A DNA stretch of 64,000 nt, from assembly GCA_014281115.1 (NCBI GenBank), contig JACONQ010000001.1, positions 2,232,001 to 2,296,000 on the forward strand, written 5' to 3'. This document shows, piece after piece, positions 46,164 to 57,819 of the stretch. The notes below the pieces were generated by a model that saw nothing but the letters and a program-made list of their open reading frames with translations, was not told the origin of the DNA and searched no databases. Made by a program: the position numbers and the translations under genes. Positions within the stretch are counted from its first letter, which is position 1, and every line of letters starts with the position of its first letter. The DNA comes from Laburnicola sp. R22_1. Lineage: Eukaryota; Ascomycota; Dothideomycetes; Pleosporales; Didymosphaeriaceae.

Positions 46164-48565
46164 CTCTACTACTACTTTGTATAAAGCCTCCGCCTTTACT
46201 ACCTTTATCTTATAAGATAATACTAATATGCCTAAATATACTAGACTATATAATAAGTATACTAAAGAGATAGAAATATTAAAGGCAACACTGCGTAAGG
46301 GAATAAGATCTAAGTACTAGAAGAATAAGATTAATCTAGCAGACAATCTCTCTCTATTAGAAATGCAATTATATATAATATATACTATTACTAATTATTA
46401 TATATTATACTAAAAGGGATAGCTTTCTTAGAATTACTCTAGGAAGACTTTAAAGAATAGAAAGAATACTATTTTTTAAAGTTAAACTATACATTTAGAA
46501 GAGAGCTTATTATAGTCCTAAAAGATAAGGGCATTATACTAAGAATAGATACTAGAGCTATAAGTGCTAGCAAACTATATAAAGTAGCCTAAAGTAATGC
46601 AAATATTACTTATATATTACTATCTTTACTAGCTTGCTTAACTTCTTATATATAAACACTAAGGCTAATTTTAAAAATACCTAAGCTAGTTAGGATATTA
46701 CATAAACCTAAATAGAGTAAGCTACTATTACTATAGGCACCTATATAGCTATATGTCCTTATAAAAATTTTAAGAAAATCTTTGTATAAGTACTAAGAAT
46801 AATCTTGTTTATATAAATAACTAAATAAATCACTATTTTTTATATATAGTACTTAACTACTATTAAACCACTTGCTTATAATTATTAAATACTATATAGA
46901 ATAAAACTACTACTAGTTAAACGTAAAGTATAGACACTATACTAATTTATATAAACTAAGCCTATTCTATAATCTAACCTATATAAACTTCCACCTAAGC
47001 ACAATCTACTACTTTAGAGAATTCTAGCTAATAAGATAATCTAATTCTAAAAGATATAGAATAAGAATAATAACTATACTAAAGCTCTATATAATATTTT
47101 TGTAAATAAAACTAGAATCTTTATAGATCTATATAGACGTCTAGATATTACTAAGTATTAATACCTAGATATTTTTTTAAGTATTCTTACTAGCTGTGCA
47201 GCATAGTATTATCTCTATACTATCTGCCCTAAATAATTATAGAAGTGCTTATACAAAGTATTTAATAGTTACTTTAATACTACTATTAACTATAACTAGT
47301 ATTAAATAGACTAGACTATAATAACTTTTATATAATACTAGCGTAAAAACCTTAATAAAAGTCTATATAAAGTTCTAAAGGCAATAATTAATAGGCTTAC
47401 CCTTATATAAAGAATATTTGGTGTAGACTTTACTAGGAAAATTTCTTTCTATACTACTATTATATAAGTATATTATAAATACCTAGAGCTAAAGTAGGCT
47501 ATATTTACTCCTAAGCCTACTTATAAAGCTCTATTTACTAATTTTTATATATTAATTTATGTTGTAATTAATTGCTAATATAATTAGTACCTATAAAAGA
47601 CTAATATACACTCTACTAATTGTAAATATAACTTTTCTATATAAAGAGGAAAATTACTAGGCTCTTATAGATAAGAATTTTATAGACAATTTATACTATT
47701 ATTACTATAATTTAGATTCTAATTAAATAATATTTATATAAGACTAAAGAAGTGTTTTGTGTACTATAAAAAAGATTATTAGTTTTTTAACTATCTACGT
47801 AATAAGCGTACCTACGTAATAAGGTAGTATATTACCTTCTATAAAGAGTATAATAATAAAACACCTTTATATAAAACAATGTGTTGTTAAATTAACTACC
47901 TAGGGTAGAACAACAAAGGCTTTTATCTTAAATAATATAATAAAAAAGCAGAGCCACCTGCTTAGTAATTAAAAAAAGAGCGTAAAATAGATAATTACAA
48001 AAAAAGCGCGCTCGAACTACTAAGCGAGCTTGGCGGCCTTGCGCATATATAAAACTATTTAGTTTTATATTTAAGATATAGAAGAGTATAATAATAAGAA
48101 ACCTACTTTATATAAAAAAGAGAAGTAGAGTAAAGATAATAAGGATAGTAATAATTAAGTGTTCTACCTAACTACTACTATCTATCTTTACTATATAACT
48201 AGTAAACATATCTATAAGATAGAGCTAAAGAAGTATATAGAATAGTTTATTTTTTAAAATTAATACTATAAAATATATTAAGGTAAACTATAGAGTATAG
48301 GTATAGTAAGAATTTTTACTATTAGTAAAGTATAGCTAGAGGCATATATATAAGAGAACCCCTATATAAAGATTAATTAGATACTTAGTATTACTAATAT
48401 TAGCTTTAGAGGTTAGAATCTATAAGAATCTCTAGGAACTATATAAATTATAAATCTAATAGGAATAGTTATCTATTATATCCTAGACACTCTAATACTA
48501 TTTCTACTATTACTAGTAGATGCTAATAAGCTAGGTGCCTACTTTAATAATATTCTAAATATTAT

Positions 48566-48809
48566 TATATAAAAGAATAATCGTGGTACGGCGATGAGGC
48601 CTTATGTATAGTTTTGCATGTGGATTGTTTTTAGTTAGAGTGGACGCGCCAAGCCCGCCAAGCTCGCGTGTAACGCGCTAACCCTTTTTATTAATACCTC
48701 AAAACGCTTTTCTATGTATACAATAGTAGGAGAGATATCTGCTATTATTATAATATTTTTATTAGAAACTCCTTAGTCGTAAAAACAACCACCACTATAT
48801 AAAAGAATA
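48566..48809 (+). mobile_element. Family A element, 216-bp 5'-truncated copy with 14-bp TSD
   Basis: TATATAAAAGAATA at 48566-48579 and 48796-48809 flank 48580-48795. The copia-like frame reads continuously across the empty site if the insert and one TSD are removed, which independently supports insertion. The copy ends CCTTAGTCGTAAAAACAACC. It keeps more C/G than the other copies. Confidence 0.8.
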
Positions 48810-49194
48810 GCATAACTATGCCTATTATATATAAATAGGGACACCCATTCTTTAATATTAGTAAGGAAGAAACTATGTCTTTCTTTACTAAATAAGAACT
48901 CTATTGCCTTTATTAATAATTTAGATATTTCTATATTAAAAGACTTTAGAAAATACTTAATAATACTAGCTATAAAGTGGATATTACTATACTAAATAAA
49001 ATTTAAAAGTTTTACTACTATTATTAATTACATAAATAAGCCCTTTATTACATTAAGTTTACTATTAAAAATAACACCTACTTTAATTATAAGATTATTA
49101 TTAATAGTATATATATTAGAACTAGAGATGCAGTATATATTATAGATGTAGATATGTTATTTTAAGCTGCAATCTTCTTAATATTAATGTCTAT

Positions 49195-50389
49195 ATAAGA
49201 TATATAGTCGCATTATTTACTTAGTGTTAATTACCCTTTTTAACCCCCTTTTTTAATTTAAGCCTGCGTAGGTTGGGATAAAAAGGCCGCTCTAGTCTAG
49301 CGCCTAAAAATACAGTCTACTAGTCTCCGCTAATATAATAATAGTTTATAAGGATAGTTTATAAACTATATATTTACTCTACTATTTATAAGCGCTCTAA
49401 TACTATTAATTTACTTAAAGCGTGTATAGTAAACTAACTCTTACTCTATTATTACTATTAGTAGTAATTGTGCTATATTTGTGCGCTGCTACGCAGCATA
49501 CTTATATAATACGCTTACTATCTAATACTATAATTATAAGAATCTAGCGCATCTACGCAACACTCTTCTTCTCTAGTAGCTTATTAATAAACACCTTTAT
49601 CTTCTCTTTCTCCTTACTCTTAATCTTGCCCTCTATTGCCGCCTTTCTAACTAGTAGCAATATAAAAAACTATAGTAGAAACTCTATATATTTATTATTA
49701 TTGCGTCTATAGTTACTAATTTATTGCTAGCCTAACTAGTACACTAGGACTATCTTATATAGGGTAAGGTATACCTTCTACTTCCTATTAATAATACTCT
49801 AGATAGAGTAGTATTCTAGTGTAGACTTAGCAATATTAGTAAGTAGATAGATCTTTAGAGCGTACTTTTAGGCGGCGTTAACAGCGGTATTAGTATTAGC
49901 ACTAGGGCCTAGAAAGATAGTAGGAAATAGAGTAATAGTAGAAGTCTCCTTAAAGTTAACTTTAATATAGAGATAGAGTATTAGTGTACTTATAGTGTGT
50001 AAGTTTCTAGTATATATCTTATAAGTAGTACAAATCTACTAATATAGCTATTATTTCTAGCAATATCTTTAAAGATAATAGTAGAGAAGATAATAGTTGC
50101 AGCATTATAGCGCCAGTGCTATTTTATACCTTTCTCCCTACCTACTATAAACTATAGTATAGTAATATAGCCTTACGCATAGTTTTGCATATAGATTTTT
50201 TTAAGTTAGAGTAGGCGTGCTAAGCCTACTAAGCTCGCTTAGCTTGCTTATAACGCGCTAACTCCTTTTTATTAACACTACTTTAAAACGCTTTTTTGTG
50301 TTAATAATAGTAGAAGGGATAACTGCTATTATTGTAATATTTTTATTAGAAACCGCTTAGTTATAAAAAAATTCACATAAGATATATAG
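49195..50389 (+). mobile_element. Family A element, long copy 2 (1,169 bp) with 13-bp TSD
   Basis: ATAAGATATATAG at 49195-49207 and 50377-50389 flank 49208-50376. The insert begins TCGCATTATTTACTTAG, the same 5' end as the copy at 45,118, and ends CTTAGTTATAAAAAAATTCAC. The flanking copia-like integrase frame resumes immediately after it. The two long copies differ by transitions and by indels (1,032 versus 1,169 bp). Confidence 0.78.
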
Positions 50390-50685
50390 GAAGTCTTTTA
50401 TAGATACTAAATTAATATCTACTAAAATTTACCTAACTATATTATATATAATCTAGGTATAAACGTTATATTAGATAAGTTTAGAAACTATATAAAGATT
50501 ATTAGTATAACTTATAGGTAGATGCCTATAGAAGTATATTAGATAATAGTCACATTAAGATATATAAAGGCTATTTAAAAATAGCTTAAAGCTAAACTAC
50601 TTTATCTAAAGACACTAATCCCCCTTAAAAACTTTATAGAGAAGAGAAGTGCAAAAGTAGACACCTATTTTATAGCCTAGCTTAA

Positions 50686-50747
50686 TATTAATAAATATGG
50701 TTTTTTTTACGACTAAGAAGTTTCTAATAAAAATATTACAATAATAG
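50686..50747 (-). mobile_element. Family A element, reverse copy, A-tail side (split by the gypsy element)
   Basis: 13-bp TSD TATTAATAAATAT at 50686-50698, then the reverse complement of the family A end (a T-run, ACGACTAAGAAGTTTCTAAT). The rest of this copy, with the second TSD, is on the other side of the LTR element at 61,338-61,419. Confidence 0.8.
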
Positions 50748-50923
50748 TGTAAGGGGCTGAGCGCCCTTCTATAGTTACTTAGCCTACTACCTTAGAGTTC
50801 TAGGTCTATGCTTTTACTAAGCTAGGGGTATATATAAGTCTATAGCTAGAGTTACTATTAAACTCTATTAAATTTATAAGTTTACTTAGGTAGCTCTAAC
50901 TTTTTAGTCTAAAGCCCCTTATA
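50748..50923 (+). repeat. 5' LTR of the Ty3/gypsy element (176 bp)
   Basis: Starts TGTAAGGGGCTGAG and ends GCCCCTTATA; the ends form a short inverted repeat, TGTAAGGGG against CCCCTTACA with one C-to-T change. By eye it differs from the 3' LTR at 14 of 176 positions, all transitions, with no indel. Confidence 0.9.
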
Positions 50924-50985
50924 TTAAATTTAATTAACCTCTTATAATAGAGGAGCTTACAAGATCTTCTTAATATGCTAAGAAT

Positions 50986-51327
50986 AACCTTACAAATAAA
51001 TACGTAGTTAAGTTAGATATTAAGATTCCTTACTCCTATAAATAAATATATAGTTAAGTTAAATACTAAAATCTCTTAACTCTATAAACAAACACGTAGT
51101 TAAGTTAGATATTAAGATTCCTTAACCCTACAAATGAATACGTAGTTAAGTTAGATATTAAGATTTCTTAACTCTATAAATAAACACGTAGTTAAGTTAG
51201 ATACTAAGATTCCTTAACCCTATAAATAAACACGTAGTTAAGTTAAATATTAAGATTCCTTAACTCTATAAATAAATACGTAGTTAAGTTAGACACTAAG
51301 ATCTTTTAGCTCTATAAAATAAACACA
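50986..51327 (+). repeat. 46-bp tandem array, about 7.4 copies
   Basis: The core TAGTTAAGTTAGATATTAAG recurs with an exact 46-bp step at 51005, 51051, 51097, 51143, 51189, 51235 and 51281. Units differ mostly by A/G and C/T changes. The array sits about 60 bp downstream of the 5' LTR, in the leader of the gypsy element. Confidence 0.9.
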
Positions 51328-51678
51328 AGTATAATAGAGGGAATACCAGGATCTTTCTATAGAAGAGAAAATATTCTTATCCCTTACCTAGCGTAATAAG
51401 TTATTAAACTCTAATAGTAAGGAGCTATAGAGGTAGATATTACTACTAATTTTACTAAGGAACTATATATAGAAGGTTATAATAAGATAGAGTGTATATA
51501 GAAGATCTTTAACGGAAATTTCGACTATAAATATTATATAGTAATGCAATAGTTTATTATTTATATCTCTTTGTAGATACTAGCAATTGCCCTTAGGTTA
51601 CTCTGCATTGCGTTGCTATACGCACGCTTCTTTTATCCCTTTTATTACCTATCCTTTTAAAGGACTTAGTTTGCGTTA

Positions 51679-52020
<342 letters not shown>

Positions 52021-53734
52021 TAGCATATTTGCATAGTATTATAAGTAGTAATAAGGTAGAGATACTAGTGCATATACCTCTTATTATTATTCTCTTTAAT
52101 AGAAGTTAACTACGTATAGTAATATATAGTAAAATAATAGTTAGCCTTAAGGTCCTTCTCTAGTAGGTAGAGGTTATATTACTAGGTAACTACTTACGTA
52201 GGAGCTATAGACTAAGCTCTTTAAGTTAGATAATTTAGAGATCTATCTACACCTAGTGTAGATTTAGTAAGTCTCTTAGATACTATATACCTATTTCTTT
52301 AAATATATCTCTTAGTATCTTAATATATTATAGTATTGCCACTTTATTAATACGTACACCTTCTAGCTTAGCTACCCTAGTAGGCATAAAGGTAGGGCGC
52401 GTTAACTTCTTAAGCGTATGCGAATTTAACATAGTAGGAATAGTAAGATAGAGAATATTATAGGTAAGCAGCATTGCTAAGAAGTAGTTAAATCTATAGT
52501 ACGGACTTGTAGAGAGCTATAGTAGTAATAAGTATTACTGCCTATAAGCAAGTTAGCGCGTTATATATACTTATAGTATATAAGTATAGAGTAGTTACTA
52601 ATATATATATATAGGTATAGAGTACTAAACTAATATTATATAATTAATAACTAAGCGTATATAATATATAATTACTATAGCTAGCTAATATCTCTCTTAG
52701 TAAGAATAGCCTAATAAAAACGAATAAAAAAGTATATAGAAGATTAAGCTAGTCTACTAGTATTTATAAGACTAAAGATTAATAAGGCCCTAAGCACCTT
52801 TCGAAAAAGAAAGAAGGCCTAGAATATAGAAGAAGGCGCCCTTTAAGACACACTAATATAAATTATAGGCTATCTTACTAGCTTAGAGTAACTCTAAGTT
52901 ATACTAGTAACTTAATTAAACGCTAACAAATAGCTCTAGGCCTTACTAGGAATAATTACTAATTAACTTGCCTAATTAGGGTAACACGCTAGAGTAAAGA
53001 CTATGCCCTTAGTCTCCTCTTAAATAATAGTAGTAACACTAGCGCCTAGTAAAGCACTACTAGAGTGCTAGCGCTTCTAACGTTCTAATCTAGAGTTATT
53101 ATCTAGAAGCTATTAGAATTACTAATATTAGAAATATATAATAAAGGCTAAAATCTATAAAAACTACCCCCTTCTAGAGAATATAGGTAATTATATTATA
53201 AGTAAACTAATAGGTAAAGTAGTAAATATTGCACTAGCCTTTATAGAGAAAAAACCTATTCTAGAGATAAATTCTAAGATTTCTTAGATATAAGCTTTTA
53301 TAATAAGTTAGTAGAGAAGTAAGCATAGAATAGGCTGTTCCTTAGCTAATAGGGTAAAACCTTACTAACTAAGTTTAATACTAACTTTATGCGTCTAGCC
53401 ACTAAGACTAATAAAAATAACTAGGAGAACTTAAAGAATACTTACTAGAGAGCCTTATGTATAGACTTATAGAATAGGCTTATTATGCTAAAGATCTTTA
53501 AAGACTAGGAGTTTATAATACTTATAGATAGAGTTAATATAGTTAAGGAAAATATTTACTATATAAAAATATTAAAGCCCTTTTATATAGCGACCTCCTC
53601 CTCTACTAAGTTTACTAATACTATAAATTAGAAACTTACGCGTTTTAGCACTATAAGGACTACTAAAGCAAACCCTCTAAAGACTAAAAAGCGCACTAAA
53701 TAGGTCTTTAAAAAGGAGTTAGAAAAGCGCTATA

Positions 53735-53800
53735 AAGAAGAAGTATGCTTTTACTATAGTAAGAAGGAATATAGTATCTAGAGTTATTATCTCTAAGCTA
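53735..53800 (+). pseudogene. Gag zinc-knuckle relic of the gypsy element
   Basis: Reads EEVCFYYSKKEYSI with a stop and a Tyr after it. Placing Cys or His at the Tyr and stop positions explicable by C-to-T or G-to-A gives CX2CX4HX4C spacing. It marks the end of Gag and the start of the protease region. Confidence 0.6.
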
Positions 53801-53999
53801 TAATACCCCTAACGTAAGCTAGGACTAGTAAGGCCTATAAGATAAATAGTAGTAATAAGGATATTAATAGCTTAGTAGAGTTAGAAAACTAGCTTCTCCG
53901 TTTAGAAGTTATTAGAGGAAGAAGATAAAGTAAGTTATAAAGGAACTAAAGAAGAACTTTAATATATATAGAAAGATATAGCTAGATTTAATACTAATT

Positions 54000-55800
54000 A
54001 CTATAAATACTCTTATTAATAATATTACCTTTGCGTATACTATACTTAATTTAGGGTATTTAACTACTACCTTTATATCTAAAAAGTTTGCTAGAAAAGC
54101 TAACCTACAATATATTAGTTTAAATAATCCCTATTAGGTAATAGAATTTAGAGAAGTAACTTCCTTAGTCTACAAAGCCGCTTGCATAGAGATAGATATT
54201 AAGGGGCATATTAAAACAATATAGGCTTATATTAATAGGAAAGAGAAGAACTATAAATTAGTTCTCAGATTACTATAGTAAAAGAAGAATACTATATTAG
54301 TAGCCCTAGGGAAATAGTTTATATATATAGGGTTCTTCTATATAAGAATTAGAGATAAGTAGGGGAAACAAACTCCTACTCCTAATTAAAAAGTCTTTTC
54401 TAGTTGTTTATAACCTTAACTAGGAGAAATATAAAAGAAAAGAATAGGCTAATAGTCTTTACTATCTCCCTTAAGGATATTTAGAAGACCCTAGCCCTAA
54501 AGACTAAAGTAGACCTAAGAGACTATCTTTCTAAGTAGCTCCTAGACTAAATAGAAGTTTTCTTAAGAGAATAAGCTAATAAACTTCTCCTATTATAAGG
54601 CCCTAGAATTAATTACTTAATCCCCCTTATTAAAAAGAATAAAAACATTCTAGAGATTCCCTTTAGCTCCCTCTATAGTATATTAAAGAAGGAATTACTA
54701 GTTCTCTATAAAAAACTAATAGAGTATCTTCACTGTAGCTTTATTTAGGTAAGTAAGTGTAGTGCTATAGCACTAGTATTATTTATAAGAAAACCTAAAA
54801 AAGGTTTATAGTTTTATATAGACTATAGGGTGTTAAATACTCTATTAAAAAAAGACTACTACTCTCTTCCCCTTATTAAGGAGATATTGTAGCTCCTTAC
54901 TAAGGCTAAGTAGCTAATAAAGCTAGATATAATCTAGGCTTTTTATAAATTAAGGATAGCAAAAAAAAGAAATAGAAAATAGTTTTTTAAACCTAGTTTA
55001 GGTTATATAAGTGGCTAGTAGTCCCCTTTAAACTAGCTAATACACTAAGCACCTTCTAGAGATATATTAACTATATTCTAAGAAAGTACTTAAATAACTT
55101 CTACTCTGCCTATATAAACAACGTCCTTATATTTTCTAGTTAATCTTTAAGAAACTATTAAAATAAAATATAATAGGTAGTAGAGAAGTTAGATAAGACA
55201 AAGCTACACTTAGATATTAAAAAGTATAAGTTTATAGTTACTAAAACTAAGTACTTTAAATTTACTATAGAGTATAGAAAGAAGATTAGTATAGACCTAG
55301 AGAAGGTTAAAGCTATTTAGAATTAGGCCTCTTCTATAGATATAAAGAGTGTTTAGAGTTTTTTAAAGTTTACTAACTTCTACTAAAAGTTTATAGAAGA
55401 CTTCTTAGAAGTAGTATCCTTATTAATAAAGTTAATTAGAAAGGAAACTCCCTTTTTATAGGGGTAGAAATAATAGTAGGCCTTTAACTACCTAAAGAAA
55501 GTGTTCTACACTAAGCCTATACTAGCCTACTTTAATACTAAAAAGAAAAGAGTATTAGAAGCTAACTTCTTAGGCTAGGTCTCTAGAGCCTACTTCTTAC
55601 AGTTTAATATAGAAAGAGTCCTTAGGCTAATTATCTACTTCTTTACTAAATATACCTCTATAAAGGCAAACTGTATAATCTATAATAAGAAGATACTTAT
55701 AGTTATTAAGTAACTAAAAAGTAGTATAATATACTTTAGACTATCCCTTACACACTGATATATACTAATTATAAAACCCTTATATACTTTATAAAGTCTA
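54000..55800 (+). pseudogene. Protease-reverse transcriptase-RNase H relic
   Basis: Recognisable pieces, with stops at Trp/Gln positions: a protease end (NYKLVL...KKNTILV), RT pieces FIRKPKKGL, IDYRVLN and YSLPLIKEIL, and TKLDII-like KLDII. The catalytic YIDD box reads YINN at 55111-55122, where both GAC codons have become AAC. RNase H pieces include KKVFYTKPILAYF, YFFTKYTSIKAN and IIYNKKILIVIK. Nothing here could encode active enzyme. Confidence 0.8.
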
Positions 55801-56523
55801 GAAGATTAGATAAGAAGTATATACACTAGGCTAATACCCTTAGTAAATATAATATAATATTCTAATATAAACTAGAAACTGTTAACTTAAGGACAAATGT
55901 CCTTTTATAATACTAGTAGAATATGCCTACTAACGCTAAAAATAACTAGGTTAAATTTTATAAAATCTAACTTCTTAAGAAGATTTCTTTAGGAAATAGA
56001 AATATTAAGCTCTAAATATTTATAGCCCTAGCAATATAAGCTCTACCTAGGAGGCTTAACCCTTTTAGGAAAAAAGAGAGCTAGGCTAAACCCAAGGAAC
56101 ACTAGTTTTCTCTTCTCTACTTATTAAAAGAGTTCTCCCCTAAACTAGAAACGCACTCTTTAGCATACCTAGACTTAAATAAACTATAGTTTTATAGTTT
56201 AGAGGAAGACCTTATATTAAAAGAAGTAAAGAAGTGCATTCTTTACTATAGACGCACTTTTTTTTTCTTTTCTAAACTTAAAGATTGCTATATAAGAATG
56301 TAATATTAATAACACTAGTTACCTCTAATATAAAAAATAAAGATAGGTCCTAGACTAAAAACTTCTATAAATAATACTAGTTACTATAGTCTATAACTCC
56401 CCTATATTTAGGCATTAAAGGAGAAAAATTACCTATAGAATAGTTACTAGATTATACTTCTTTCTAAAATTATTAGACTTTATTTATAAATCTATTAAGA
56501 ACTATAATATATATAAAAGAACT

Positions 56524-57819
56524 AAGCTATAGAGAGATATTAAAGATCTTTATCGTGTGGAAATTCTAACTAAGGTCGAGTCCGCACTATACACAGAGAG
56601 GAGTAAAATAGAAGGCACTAAAACCTAGTACCTAGCACATAGTAGTAGTAACAAAATATACATAAAATAATAATAATTTTATTATTAACTTTCTACACGG
56701 CAGTATTAGCGATAGTAGTTAATAAATAGTCTACTATCTAGTATAACTAAGTTATATATTATCTCTTAACTAGTAGACTATTAGAAAGCTATAGTGGACT
56801 ATAGAGTTGCAACTACAGGAGTAGTATAGGCAATAGAACGCTTAACTATAGTTTAGTTATTGTGCTTACAACTTAGTAGTAGCGCAACTATAGTTTACTA
56901 TACGCACAGTATATAAAGTCTACCTCTTACAATATTAGGAACGCCTAGAATACTAAATCTTTATCTCTTTATCTATTATATCTAGCAACGTAATAACTTT
57001 CTAGCGACTTAATATTATATCTAAATCTAATACCTATAGTAATACAGCTATTATTAAATTTAGTTAGGGTATAGACAACTAGCTAGGCAAAGTTAAGAAC
57101 AATTTCTAGAGATTTAGTAATCTTGTGCAACTAGAAGGATTGTTAAAGATGCCTCTAGAGCTTATCTTTAAGTATCCTATTAGTAATATCTTTAGGCCAA
57201 TTTGCTGCGCCTTATGCCTCTAGATTCTAGAGTGCAAGACACTCCTTTAGTACCTAGATATTAGTAAAGATGCAGCCTTTATAACGCAATAATAGCATAA
57301 TATAGAGATTATACTATAGAAGCTTAAAAATATAACTAAAAATAAAGATAATAAGAACTATAAAGGTAAGAACTAGAGCAAATAGGAGAAAAAGTTTATT
57401 ATAATATATAAAACGCTAGAGGCGTAGTAGTAACATAAGAAGCTTATTAAGATAGTAGCAATTATCTAGGCTGTTATTAAGGTAGTAGCAATTATCTAGG
57501 CTGTTATTAAGGTAGAGGACCACAAGCAATAAGGGTAAGGGTAAGTAGTAGCGGCGGGAGTATAGGAGAGATAGGCGGCGGCGGCGAGGTCCTGGGTAGC
57601 AGTATATAGCTTGCTAGTTGCGAGGGGAAATCTACTATAGGAAGAAAGTTAGATAAAAGAGTTAGGTTAGTTACTATTATAATTATTGTTATTATTATTG
57701 CAGTAAAAAATATTAGTAAAGAAATTATTAATTACGTAATACAGTGGTCGGTTAAATAGCCGGCCTAGAATTACGTAATATTACGAATTAACCCTAGGGG
57801 AGAAGCTATAGAGAGATAT
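56524..57819. mobile_element. Family B insertion (1,262 bp) with 17-bp TSD inside the integrase
   Basis: AAGCTATAGAGAGATAT at 56524-56540 is repeated at 57803-57819. The insert 56541-57802 starts TAAAGATCTTTATCGTG, sharing its first 44 bp with the insertion at 44,151, and ends CCCTAGGGGAG. It is less AT-rich than its host near 57.4-57.65 kb, including GGCGGCGGCGGCG, so it may be younger or less RIP-affected. A 30-bp direct duplication (TTATTAAGGTAGTAGCAATT...) lies at about 57,446-57,510. A forward frame from about 57.0 to 57.6 kb looks protein-like (Lys/Gln-rich, then QGQGQVVAAG) but I do not recognise it. Confidence 0.75.
57628..57802. repeat. Segment shared with 63,381-63,560
   Basis: From AAATCTACTATAGGAAGA to GATTAACCCTAGGG (or AATTAACCCTAGGGG) the two regions align over about 170 bp with mostly transition differences. 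Both contain a palindrome-like pair of ATTACGTAAT blocks. It forms the right end of the family B insertion here. Confidence 0.7.

Larger units (their letters stand above)
46164..50685 (+). pseudogene. Copia-like gag/integrase remnant, RIP-degraded and interrupted
   Basis: Reading through stops, 46.2-48.57 kb looks like Gag: an early coiled, charged part and near 47,740 a zinc-knuckle relic (CFV then KKDY, with Cys/His changed to Tyr). It continues across the family A insertion at 48,580-48,795 into a KWGHPF-like block and the GAG-pre-integrase region (YKVDITILN, IKFTIKN), then across the insertion at 49,208-50,376 into an integrase segment (DKFRNY, MPIEVY). Gag then pre-integrase then integrase is the Ty1/copia order. 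The element is broken again at 50,686. Its LTRs were not found. Class assignment is inference from motif order. Confidence 0.6.

Noticed and set aside
45118..50376. The two long family A copies as LTRs of one element
   Set aside because: They are direct repeats of about 1.1 kb some 4 kb apart, which fits LTRs at first sight, but each has its own different TSD and A-tail, and the sequence between them is a separate copia-like frame that also continues on the far side of the second copy.
50986..51327. CRISPR-like regular array
   Set aside because: The whole 46-bp unit repeats with no unique spacers, and the genome is eukaryotic; it is a satellite.
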